Shown one piece after another: positions 1 to 6,481 of a DNA stretch of 14,209 nt. The position numbers and the translations under genes are program-made. Position 1 is the stretch's first letter, and every line of letters starts with the position of its first letter. The notes under the pieces are model-generated. The model was given only the letters and a program-made list of their open reading frames with translations, ran no database searches and was not told the origin of the DNA. The DNA comes from JBLIOB01 sp047639575 (GTDB lineage Bacteria > Bacteroidota > Bacteroidia > Flavobacteriales_D > Parvicellaceae): assembly GCA_047639575.1 (NCBI GenBank), contig JBLIOB010000094.1, positions 1 through 14,209 on the forward strand. Direction: 5' to 3'.

Positions 1-189
1 ATCAAAACCAACTAAACTAATGTGACTTAACAAGGTAATCCAAGAAAATGAAATGGCATAAGCGTTGTATTCAATCGCACCAATACTTCTAGTGATGTAC
101 ATTGTTAAGCCCAGACTTATCACTAAACCAGCTAGTTGCAGTAGCATAGACAGCGAAATTTTCTTAGATATTTCCGAAAGTGAATTCAA
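1..189 (-). CDS. Polysaccharide flippase-like membrane protein, N-terminal fragment
   Basis: The reverse strand is open without a stop from the window edge up to an in-frame TAA at 202-204. The most plausible start is TTG at 187-189, giving 63 residues beginning LNSLSEISKKIS. Two strongly hydrophobic stretches follow, around residues 15-33 and 43-61, with the motif TRSIGAIEYNAYAISFSW between them and VGFD at the cut end. This pattern (amphipathic start, first helix, an R-x-x-G-x-x-x-Y loop, second helix, then GFD) is what the Wzx/MATE-like oligosaccharide flippase family shows at its N-terminus. Such proteins move lipid-linked sugar units across the inner membrane during surface polysaccharide synthesis. 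Only about one seventh of a normal 420-500 residue protein is present, so the assignment rests on N-terminal pattern alone. It is divergent from the tRNA gene. An internal ATG at codon 15 would remove part of the first helix, so it is unlikely to be the start. Confidence 0.6.
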   Translation of the reverse strand, partial: MNSLSEISKKISLSMLLQLAGLVISLGLTMYITRSIGAIEYNAYAISFSWITLLSHISLVGFD

Positions 190-259
190 TCTTATTGAGG
201 CTTAGTAGAACGCAAAGTTGTATTTTTTATTGGAATTAAATCTCATGGTGAAAAATTTA

Positions 260-267
260 TATATTTG
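260..267 (+). promoter_or_regulatory. Bacteroidota-type -7 element upstream of tRNA-His
   Basis: TATATTTG matches the Bacteroidota primary sigma consensus TAnnTTTG exactly and lies 43 bp before the tRNA, which would give a 5' leader of roughly 35-40 nt. The partner -33 TTG is not well placed: the nearest, at 230-232, is 27 bp upstream and further than usual. The call therefore rests on the -7 match and its position in front of an RNA gene. Confidence 0.4.
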
Positions 268-310
268 CGCTCTCCAAATGCAGATGCTTCGGCACTAAAC
301 TTGGTAAAAT

Positions 311-385
311 GGTGGATGTAGCTCAGCTGGTTAGAGTATCGGTTTGTGGTACCGAGGGTCGCGGGTTCGAACCCCGTCTTCCACC
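311..385 (+). tRNA. tRNA-His (GTG anticodon)
   Basis: A full cloverleaf can be folded by eye. The acceptor strand 312-318 pairs with 378-384. The D arm starts GCTC at 321-324. The anticodon stem TCGGT/ACCGA (339-343/351-355) closes the loop TTGTGGT with anticodon GTG at 346-348. The T arm GCGGG/CCCGT carries loop TTCGAAC. G311 pairs with C385, the extra G-1:C73 pair that identifies histidine tRNAs to histidyl-tRNA synthetase, which independently supports the anticodon reading. Two oddities: acceptor position 6-67 is a T-T mismatch (317/379), and the 3' CCA is not encoded (386-388 read CAA), so CCA must be added by nucleotidyltransferase. The gene has its own terminator just downstream. Confidence 0.95.
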
Positions 386-392
386 CAAAGCT

Positions 393-425
393 AAAGTCCG
401 ACAGAAAACTGTCGGACTTTTTTTG
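393..425 (+). terminator. Rho-independent terminator of tRNA-His
   Basis: A perfect 12-bp stem (393-404 with 409-420, core GTCCGACAG/CTGTCGGAC) closes an AAAA loop and runs straight into a T tract (418-424). It begins 8 nt after the tRNA and faces rightward. The A-rich 5' base of the stem could also give it some leftward function. Confidence 0.92.
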
Positions 426-427
426 TT

Positions 428-511
428 TCCAAAACTTGAGTCGAAACGCAGTTTCAGCAAAAGTGATGGAAACAAAAAAAGCCAGCCGTAGGCTGGACTT
501 TAGCTTTGAAG
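428..511. repeat. 84-bp direct repeat, copy A
   Basis: Begins TCCAAAACTTGAG and ends AGCTTTGAAG. It is matched by 578-661 at roughly 85 percent by eye, with two single-base indels. Its right half (468-507), read on the reverse strand, also resembles 387-430 on the forward strand: both have AAAGCTAAAGTCC, then a hairpin of different sequence, then a T run and GTTTCC. The copy therefore takes part in both a direct and an inverted relationship. Confidence 0.8.
474..498 (-). terminator. Leftward terminator-like hairpin inside repeat copy A
   Basis: On the reverse strand a 6-bp stem CCAGCC/GGCTGG (482-487/491-496) with a 3-nt loop is followed by seven T. It is oriented for leftward transcripts, and no leftward gene ends immediately before it, so it may act as a back-up stop for read-through from the gene ending at 765 or may be a passive part of the repeat. 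The corresponding hairpin in copy B is degenerate, with only about 4 bp. Confidence 0.55.
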
Positions 512-577
512 GCCCAACAGAAGTCTTTGGGTTCACTGAAAGAAGAGAAGTAACAAACCGATTACTTTTCCAACACA

Positions 578-661
578 TCCAAAACTTAAGTTGTTACGCA
601 GTTTTAGCAAGAATAATTGGAAACAAAAAAGCCAGCGATAGGCTGACTTTAGCTTTGGAAG
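578..661. repeat. 84-bp direct repeat, copy B
   Basis: Second copy of the repeat at 428-511, starting TCCAAAACTTAAG and ending AGCTTTGGAAG. The flanking segments (ACGCAGTTT, GGAAACAAAAAA, ACTTTAGCTTT) are well kept. The hairpin has lost pairing (CAGC/GCTG at 633-636/642-645 remains), which suggests this copy is older or under weaker selection. Confidence 0.78.
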
Positions 662-716
662 AGGCTTCCATAGAAAATAATATTTCGATTTTCAACCTTA
701 ATGCCAATGGTAGAAA

Positions 717-749
717 CAAAAAAAAAGCCCCACAACAGTAGGGCTTTTC
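717..749 (-). terminator. Terminator of the leftward gene ending at 765
   Basis: AAAAGCCC at 723-730 pairs with GGGCTTTT at 741-748. On the reverse strand the hairpin is followed by a run of nine T and then GTTTC. It lies 16 nt beyond the stop codon of the leftward gene, as expected for its rho-independent terminator. Confidence 0.85.
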
Positions 750-764
750 ATTTTCTTTAACGAG

Positions 765-2375
765 CTACTTTGATATTGTCGCCAGTCCAAATTTGTTCAT
801 TTTTCTCCAAACACCCCAAATTATAAATTCAGAACCTGTGTTCGAGTAAGTTACTTGAGGTACTGTGTAAGTCTCAGTATCTCCTGACGTTACCATGGAT
901 TTCTTTTCAAACGAACCATCAGCATTTATTGTAACTAAGAATGGAACACTCTTTTTTGGATTAACCATTCTTTTTGACAATTCATCACCACCATCGGCAG
1001 AGTTCTTGAAATGGTCATTAAATACTAAGTAAATCTTACCATCGCTAATAGTACTTGCGTAAGACCAATATTTTTGCATTTTATCTGGGAACTCAATTGA
1101 AATAAATATGGAAACTCCACCTATAATACCTAGACCCATACTTGTGGTTGAGCTATATTGATTCTTTTGTATAACATCTCCAGAAGTAATTTCTCCGTCT
1201 GCATTAAGCTTGAAAAACAGAATAGGACCATAATTAGTTGTAGTAGTTGTAGATCCTTTTTGAGAAACAGTCGTTACCAGATAATATTCAGACAATACGG
1301 TAAAGGTGCCATCTTCGTGTACATAAATGTCTTTCATTCTATAAGGAGCCGGAACAAGAAGTTCTTTCCCTTTTTCTTTCATCTTAGCCATTCTTCTAGC
1401 GGAGTATAAATTCTTTTTAAAATCATCCGAGAACATTGTGGTCTTTTGACTTTCAATGCTCATGTCTGATTTAAGCTTGGTTAAAAACAAACCAGAATAT
1501 CCAACAATAGAAGATCTATTTTTAGGATTGTTCATAAAGTATCCAACAACATAAACTCCATCATCCTTCACTACCATAGTAGGGGCAAGTAGAACTTTCC
1601 CATCATCTTTGATTTCCGCAACTCCAATTTCTTTTCCGTCTTTGTCATAACGACCAACCAGAAGTTTGAAATCTGAAATTTTACTCTTCATATAATCAAT
1701 TTTTTCTCTGATGATATTGTAACTACCATCGTTTTCAATTGAATGATAAAGTCTATATCTGATTTTTTCGGATTTAGTTGCTCTCATTTTGAATAGATGT
1801 TTGGCTGTGCTAACCTTACTGAGTTCATCTCCTATGTCCAAAACAATATTATCACTGTAAAATTCTGTTCTTTCTTTGTTTGTCCGATCAAAGTAGACTA
1901 CAGCTTTGTTTCCGCCTGGAGAAACTTTAAGCTTTACTTTCATTCCTTTGATTTTATCAGCTGAGCCTTCAGAAGCATATATCTTTTCAGCTTTCCCCTC
2001 ACTTTTTCCTTTAAGTGAAATCTTCTGACTGTACAATGAAAATGATTTTGTTTTTTTCATGTACACATAAAGAATAGCAGTTATATGATCTCCGGTAACC
2101 ATTAAGTTTAGCATTCCAGACTTCTTTCCTTCCAATTCCGGAAGCTGAAATTCGCCCGAAGACAATTCTTTAAATCCAACTTTTTCATAAGTTCCAACGA
2201 ATCGCTTTTTTCCTTTAATAGAGTATGCAACTAGCACGTCACCACTATATCCTAAGATTTTTTGAACTTCCGTTTTACTATCGAATTCTTTGCCCCAATC
2301 GATATCTAAATCTTGGGCATTAATTGTTCCTACGCTAATAAATAATAGCAATAGTATCCATGTGGCTTTGATCAT
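765..2375 (-). CDS. Secreted or periplasmic protein of unknown function
   Basis: A 536-residue protein that I cannot place in a named family. Residues 1-20 form a clear signal peptide (MIKATWILLLLFISVGTINA, cleavage before QDLD), so it is exported across the inner membrane. There is no lipobox cysteine and no type IX sorting domain at the C-terminus, so a periplasmic or loosely outer-membrane-associated location is the simplest inference. The mature part is rich in Lys, Ser and Gly, has no long hydrophobic segment, and consists of alternating short beta-type stretches (for example GDVLVAYSIKGKKRFVGTYE near residue 45). That pattern suggests a beta-sheet or propeller-like fold, but this is inference only. 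It starts with ATG and is followed by a strong terminator. It lies 106 bp after hrpB on the same strand with no GC-rich hairpin between, so some read-through from the helicase genes is possible. An AT-rich inverted repeat at 2404-2423 sits about 30 bp upstream. Confidence 0.85.
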   Translation of the reverse strand: MIKATWILLLLFISVGTINAQDLDIDWGKEFDSKTEVQKILGYSGDVLVAYSIKGKKRFVGTYEKVGFKELSSGEFQLPELEGKKSGMLNLMVTGDHITAILYVYMKKTKSFSLYSQKISLKGKSEGKAEKIYASEGSADKIKGMKVKLKVSPGGNKAVVYFDRTNKERTEFYSDNIVLDIGDELSKVSTAKHLFKMRATKSEKIRYRLYHSIENDGSYNIIREKIDYMKSKISDFKLLVGRYDKDGKEIGVAEIKDDGKVLLAPTMVVKDDGVYVVGYFMNNPKNRSSIVGYSGLFLTKLKSDMSIESQKTTMFSDDFKKNLYSARRMAKMKEKGKELLVPAPYRMKDIYVHEDGTFTVLSEYYLVTTVSQKGSTTTTTNYGPILFFKLNADGEITSGDVIQKNQYSSTTSMGLGIIGGVSIFISIEFPDKMQKYWSYASTISDGKIYLVFNDHFKNSADGGDELSKRMVNPKKSVPFLVTINADGSFEKKSMVTSGDTETYTVPQVTYSNTGSEFIIWGVWRKMNKFGLATISK

Positions 2376-2403
2376 TATTGTAAAGTTTTGTTTGGTGAAA
2401 GCT

Positions 2404-2423
2404 AGTTAATTCAAATATTAACT
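2404..2423. promoter_or_regulatory. Inverted repeat upstream of the secreted-protein gene
   Basis: AGTTAAT (2404-2410) and ATTAACT (2417-2423) are perfect inverted 7-mers separated by 6 bp, located 28 bp before the ATG at 2375. The size and spacing would suit a dimeric repressor or activator site. AT-rich palindromes of this size also occur by chance in such a genome, so this is only a candidate operator. Confidence 0.3.
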
Positions 2424-2481
2424 CAAGCTATTTTGACAGGTACTTTGATATCTGGACTCAGCAGATAAAATATTATCGGTA

Positions 2482-4968
2482 TTACTTCCTCCGCTTCGTC
2501 CCCCTAATTGCAGGCTCCATAGTCGGATCCTCCGGCCAAACATGTTTCGGATAACGTCCTTTTAATTCCTTCTTAACATCGAAGTAAGTTTCTTTCCAAA
2601 AGTTTCTTAAATCGGTTGTTGTTTGAACTGGTTTGTATCCAGGAGAAAGCAAATGCATCAAAACAGCCTGTTTACCTTGGTTAACACTTGGAGTATCTTC
2701 TAAACCAAATACCTCTTGAATTCTGACAGCTAAAACTGGAGGTTCGCCATTTGCACGATATGCCAATTTAATATTAGATCCACTAGGAACTTCGATTCGA
2801 GTAGGCGCGTTTTTGTTTAATTTTTGAATTAAAGAATATTCAAGTGAATTTTGAAGTACTGAGAACAGGTCGATTTTTTTTAGGTCTTCAGGTTTTTTAA
2901 CCTTGTTTAAATAGGGCGGAAGCCAGTCCTTATTCGTGGCTAGTAAGGTTTCTGTACTCACGTCAGGCCAGTTTTCTGAAGGATTCCACTTTCTCAGTGA
3001 AAGAATTCTATTTTGCCATTGTTCTATGTCCTCGTTGAAGTTGAGCAGATGTCCGCCTTCTTTTTTAAGTGCTTCACAAATGGCATCGATTAAGGTTGAT
3101 TCATCTGGTTCTGGAAGTGGTTTAGATAGCAAAACAATATTGCCTATCCTCATTTCTAACGAAGCATTTAATCCACCTTTTTTAGTATCCCAAGTAATGG
3201 TTTCTACTTCTTTAACCAAAGGCTGAAGATCTTGAGGGTTTAATGGAGAAGCCAAAAATATTTTGCCCATTCCCTGCCTGGCATCTATATGTGCCACTGC
3301 TAGCCACGGTTCATGTGCCAAATCATCTTTGTGTCCAGCCATTGCTAACCGACCATTAGCCAATTGAAATTGGGCATTATTTCCAGGTCGAGCAGAAGCA
3401 ATCCTCTCTGGAAAAGCTTGAACTAGTAAAATCCCGCTGTCATTAGAATCAAAAGTGTCGTTGGAAGCTTCAATGTTTAGCATTCGCCTGTATGAGGAAG
3501 CTACTTTGTCAATTTGAGAGAACTTCCGACCTAAATTATTATCTCCACGAAATCTTCTTAATGCTTCAACTCGTAAATTGATGTCGATACCAGCTTCTCG
3601 TGGTAATGGGTCTCTTTCTTCAATTATTGCGGCAATATCTGTGGCCAAATCTTCCAATCCCATTTCCTGAGCTGCTAAAAGCATATGCGCTATTCTTGGA
3701 TGACAAGGAAGTGAATTAATCTTTTTACCATGTTCCGTTATACGGCCATCCAGCAATGCACCTAATTGCTCGAGCGTGTCTTTAGCTTTTCCCACAGATC
3801 CTTTTGGAGGGGGTGTCAGCCAGGTCATTTGCTCAATATTTAAAATGCCCCATTCAGATAAGCTCAGCACTAAAGATGCGAGATCTGTTTGTTCAATCTC
3901 AGGAGTTCGATGATCAGCAAGCCTAGCGTGTGTCGCTTTCGTCCACATTCGGTAACAGACTCCAGGTGACATTCTTCCAGCTCTACCGGCTCGCTGTGTT
4001 GCAGAATCTTTATCAATTTGTACCGTGTCCAATCTAGACAGCCCAGATTTAGGATCAAATTTTGAAGTTCTTCCAAAACCAGAATCAACTACCACTTTAA
4101 TTCCTTCTATTGTTAAACTTGTTTCGGCAATTGAAGTTGCAAGTACTACTTTACGTTGTCCATTTTGATCGGGCATAATAGCAGCCTTCTGCTTTCCAAA
4201 AGGAAGCGCGCCATATAATGGATGAATTCGAAATCCTTTTAGTTGAGATTTTAAGATTTCCTCACATCGTTTTATTTCTCCTTGACCTGGGAAAAAAGCA
4301 AGGATATCACCCGTGTTATCTTTTGCTGCTTTAACTATTGTTCTTGCTGCTAATTCAGGCAACATCCGGATATCTGTTTCACCAACATAATTAACATCAA
4401 CTGGGAATTGACGGCCTTCAGAGACTACAACAGGACAATTTAATAGTGAAGTTAAGGTTGGCATGTCCAGGGTTGCTGACATGATCATGATCTTGAGATC
4501 AGGCCTAAGAACTTGTTGCGCTTCTCTGCATAACGCCAAAGCCAAATCTGCATGTATACTTCTTTCATGAAATTCATCAAAGACAACCATTCCAACATCT
4601 TCCAAAGCGTTATCACTTTGAAGCATTCTAGTTAGAATCCCTTCCGTAAGAACTTCAATTTGAGTATCCGAACTTACTTTGTTATCAAATCTCACCCTAT
4701 ATCCAATTGACTGTCCGACTGGTTCTCCAATCAATTCAGACATGCGCATAGCGATAGATCTTGCAGCTAACCTTCTTGGCTCTAGCATTAGAATCTTTTT
4801 GTCCCCTAACCATTCTTCACCCATAAGAGCTAATGGCAGCAACGTGCTTTTACCGGCTCCAGGAGGCGCATTCACAATTAAAGTATTGGAAGCCCGGAGT
4901 TTCTCTTTTGTCTCGTCAAAGACATCTGTGATAGGAAGATCAGATTGATATGGGTCGAATGAGCTCAA
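2482..4968 (-). CDS. hrpB: ATP-dependent DExH-box helicase HrpB
   Basis: An 828-residue protein, close to the roughly 810 residues of E. coli HrpB. Motifs in order: Walker A PPGAGKST (35-42); DEFH box (131-134); SAT (164-166); the second RecA-like domain with ATSIAETSLTIEG (277-289) and QRAGRAGR (325-332); then the helicase-associated region. The HrpB-specific C-terminal domain follows, with DLRNFWKETY and GRYPKHVWPEDP near the end. It belongs to the DEAH/RHA superfamily 2 helicases, which hydrolyse ATP to remodel RNA; the physiological substrate of bacterial HrpB is not firmly known. The N-terminus (SSFDPYQSDLPITD) is the usual start of the family. The start codon is TTG (4966-4968), and no ATG or GTG lies between it and the upstream in-frame stop at 4987-4989. 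It lies 29 nt downstream of the PIF1-like helicase gene and is almost certainly co-transcribed with it. No Shine-Dalgarno sequence is visible. Confidence 0.97.
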   Translation of the reverse strand: MSSFDPYQSDLPITDVFDETKEKLRASNTLIVNAPPGAGKSTLLPLALMGEEWLGDKKILMLEPRRLAARSIAMRMSELIGEPVGQSIGYRVRFDNKVSSDTQIEVLTEGILTRMLQSDNALEDVGMVVFDEFHERSIHADLALALCREAQQVLRPDLKIMIMSATLDMPTLTSLLNCPVVVSEGRQFPVDVNYVGETDIRMLPELAARTIVKAAKDNTGDILAFFPGQGEIKRCEEILKSQLKGFRIHPLYGALPFGKQKAAIMPDQNGQRKVVLATSIAETSLTIEGIKVVVDSGFGRTSKFDPKSGLSRLDTVQIDKDSATQRAGRAGRMSPGVCYRMWTKATHARLADHRTPEIEQTDLASLVLSLSEWGILNIEQMTWLTPPPKGSVGKAKDTLEQLGALLDGRITEHGKKINSLPCHPRIAHMLLAAQEMGLEDLATDIAAIIEERDPLPREAGIDINLRVEALRRFRGDNNLGRKFSQIDKVASSYRRMLNIEASNDTFDSNDSGILLVQAFPERIASARPGNNAQFQLANGRLAMAGHKDDLAHEPWLAVAHIDARQGMGKIFLASPLNPQDLQPLVKEVETITWDTKKGGLNASLEMRIGNIVLLSKPLPEPDESTLIDAICEALKKEGGHLLNFNEDIEQWQNRILSLRKWNPSENWPDVSTETLLATNKDWLPPYLNKVKKPEDLKKIDLFSVLQNSLEYSLIQKLNKNAPTRIEVPSGSNIKLAYRANGEPPVLAVRIQEVFGLEDTPSVNQGKQAVLMHLLSPGYKPVQTTTDLRNFWKETYFDVKKELKGRYPKHVWPEDPTMEPAIRGTKRRK

Positions 4969-4997
4969 ATATTTTCGTAAAACTAACTAATAGAATG

Positions 4998-6350
4998 CTA
5001 CTTTTTATCTTTCGCAGGCAGCTTGGTTAAAACTCTTCCTCCAGAATCTCGAATAAACGTTTTAGATTCTTCCTTGAGTTCCTCTAAATTCAATGCTTCT
5101 TCAAGCTCATGTGCTAATTCTTGAAACCTTGCATCAGCTTTCATAGCCAAACCATCAACCTTAAGGGCAGTTTCATTGAAATTCAAAAGGCGAAGTCGTT
5201 TAAGATCTCGTAATCTAGAAAGAGCTACATATCCTTGACCAGGTTCAAATGTTCGGCTTAAATCAAGTTCAGCAGCATCTAGCGTCATTCCTTGACTCTT
5301 ATGGACCGTTATCGCCCAAGCCAACCTTAATGGTACTTGCTTATAAGAAGCTAAGGATTTACCCCGCTCATCGTCAATAGACCATTCTTCTGGAGACGCA
5401 ACTACTTTTTCATTATCGAGAGTCTTCACAACAGGTAATCCCAACTGGCTCCATTCTACAATCTCACCTAACGTTCCATTTATATATCCTTTAGTTGGGT
5501 TGTTTTTCACGAACATAACTTTGGCCCCAATCCTCAATGGCATACTGTTCTGAGCCATAACAGATTTTTTAAGAATGTCAATTAGACCTTTATCGCCAGA
5601 GGTTTTAGCTCGGAAAAATCTGCTGATTCCTGGCAGGTCAGCTAAATGCGTGTTATTGATTAAATCAACATCCTCATTGTGCGTATAGAGCTTGGTTGGC
5701 TCAATTCCAGATTCAAAAATAGTATCTGACGCGGAAATTAAAGAAGATCTAGATTCACTGGTGACATGACCTTTTCTAATTTCGGCAAGTATATCGTTTA
5801 AAGGACTATCATTTTGTCTAAACTGCTCTGTTAAATAACAAATATTGAAGTTTGCATCTTGCCAAGCATTTGACATGAAAGAAAATTTATCCCTGCTTTT
5901 TTCTCCGTACTGACCAATAGGAGGTAGCTGGAAAAAATCTCCACAGAGTATAATTTGGATTCCGCCAAACGCTTCATAGCTGTCCATACAGTATCCCAAT
6001 ATTTTATTAATTGAGTTTAGTTGATGTTTATGAAGCATTGAAATTTCGTCAATGATTAAGACTTTGGTTTTGAAAAACTTTTCCCTAAGCTTTTTTTTCT
6101 TTTTAAGGTTTATTAATTCTTTTGGCTGCATTTGCATTTTCACTCCAATTCCAGACCATGAATGAATAGTGCTTCCTTTAAGATGTGTAGCTGCAATGCC
6201 AGTAGACGCAGTAACGGCTACTTCCACTTTTGCATCTTTCAAATGCTGAATGAATTGATTCAGAACATAGGTTTTTCCTGTACCCGCGGATCCCGTGAGA
6301 AAAACATTCCTTCCTGATTTTAATATTGCTAAAGCTGTTTCTTGCGTCAA
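4998..6350 (-). CDS. PIF1-like superfamily 1 DNA helicase
   Basis: A 450-residue helicase of the PIF1/RecD-like superfamily 1B. Motifs in order: Walker A GSAGTGKT (20-27); motif Ia TASTGIAATHLKG (47-59); the PIF1 signature region TIHSWSGIG (61-69); Walker B IIDEISML (99-106); GDFFQLPP (137-144); TEQFRQ (174-179). Towards the C-terminus come NGTLGEI, the motif V/VI region ITVHKSQGMTLD, and VALSRLRDLKRL. These enzymes move 5' to 3' on single-stranded DNA and in other organisms resolve G-quadruplexes, forks and R-loops; which of these applies here is inference. The length is close to a minimal PIF1 core, without the nuclease or HRDC-type extensions found in some Bacteroidota relatives. The start is TTG at 6348-6350; the next in-frame stop upstream is at 6360-6362 and only ATT lies between, so no ATG is available. 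It is the first gene of a leftward unit with hrpB and is divergent from the TPM gene. Confidence 0.95.
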   Translation of the reverse strand: MTQETALAILKSGRNVFLTGSAGTGKTYVLNQFIQHLKDAKVEVAVTASTGIAATHLKGSTIHSWSGIGVKMQMQPKELINLKKKKKLREKFFKTKVLIIDEISMLHKHQLNSINKILGYCMDSYEAFGGIQIILCGDFFQLPPIGQYGEKSRDKFSFMSNAWQDANFNICYLTEQFRQNDSPLNDILAEIRKGHVTSESRSSLISASDTIFESGIEPTKLYTHNEDVDLINNTHLADLPGISRFFRAKTSGDKGLIDILKKSVMAQNSMPLRIGAKVMFVKNNPTKGYINGTLGEIVEWSQLGLPVVKTLDNEKVVASPEEWSIDDERGKSLASYKQVPLRLAWAITVHKSQGMTLDAAELDLSRTFEPGQGYVALSRLRDLKRLRLLNFNETALKVDGLAMKADARFQELAHELEEALNLEELKEESKTFIRDSGGRVLTKLPAKDKK

Positions 6351-6481
6351 ATCAATTAATTATAGCGCAATATTAATTAGAAGAAGGTCAGGATATATTC
6401 GATAATGAAAAAGTAACTAACTAATTACTATTAATTCAAGACATATGATATTTTCTATTATCTTCAAGTCAGAACAATTTA

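Larger units (their letters stand above)
386..764. other. Gene-free, hairpin-rich stretch between tRNA-His and the next gene
   Basis: No convincing gene lies here. The stretch contains, in order: the tRNA terminator, an 84-bp repeat with a leftward-facing terminator-like hairpin, about 66 bp of unremarkable sequence, a second diverged copy of the repeat, about 50 bp of AT-rich sequence, and the terminator of the leftward gene ending at 765. All four hairpins are flanked by GTTTC (or its complement) beyond a T/A run. Frames that stay open here read across these structures and the tRNA, and show no protein-like character. Confidence 0.7.

Noticed and set aside
243..578. Reverse-strand frame of 111 codons across the tRNA
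   Set aside because: It reads the antisense of tRNA-His and of the terminator. The GFEPATLGTTNRYS-type peptide is the familiar false protein produced by tRNA complements.
428..661. CRISPR-like array
   Set aside because: There are only two 84-bp imperfect copies with unequal flanks, no short regular spacers and no cas genes.
309..741. Forward-strand frames of 60 and 131 codons starting at or inside the tRNA
   Set aside because: They run through tRNA, terminators and the direct repeats, and the similar peptide segments simply mirror the DNA repeats.
1158..4948. Several short frames opposite or offset within the unknown secreted protein gene and hrpB (1158-1409, 2936-3226, 3870-4088, 4679-4948)
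   Set aside because: All lie wholly within strongly supported genes, have no signal or domain, and have no plausible initiation context.
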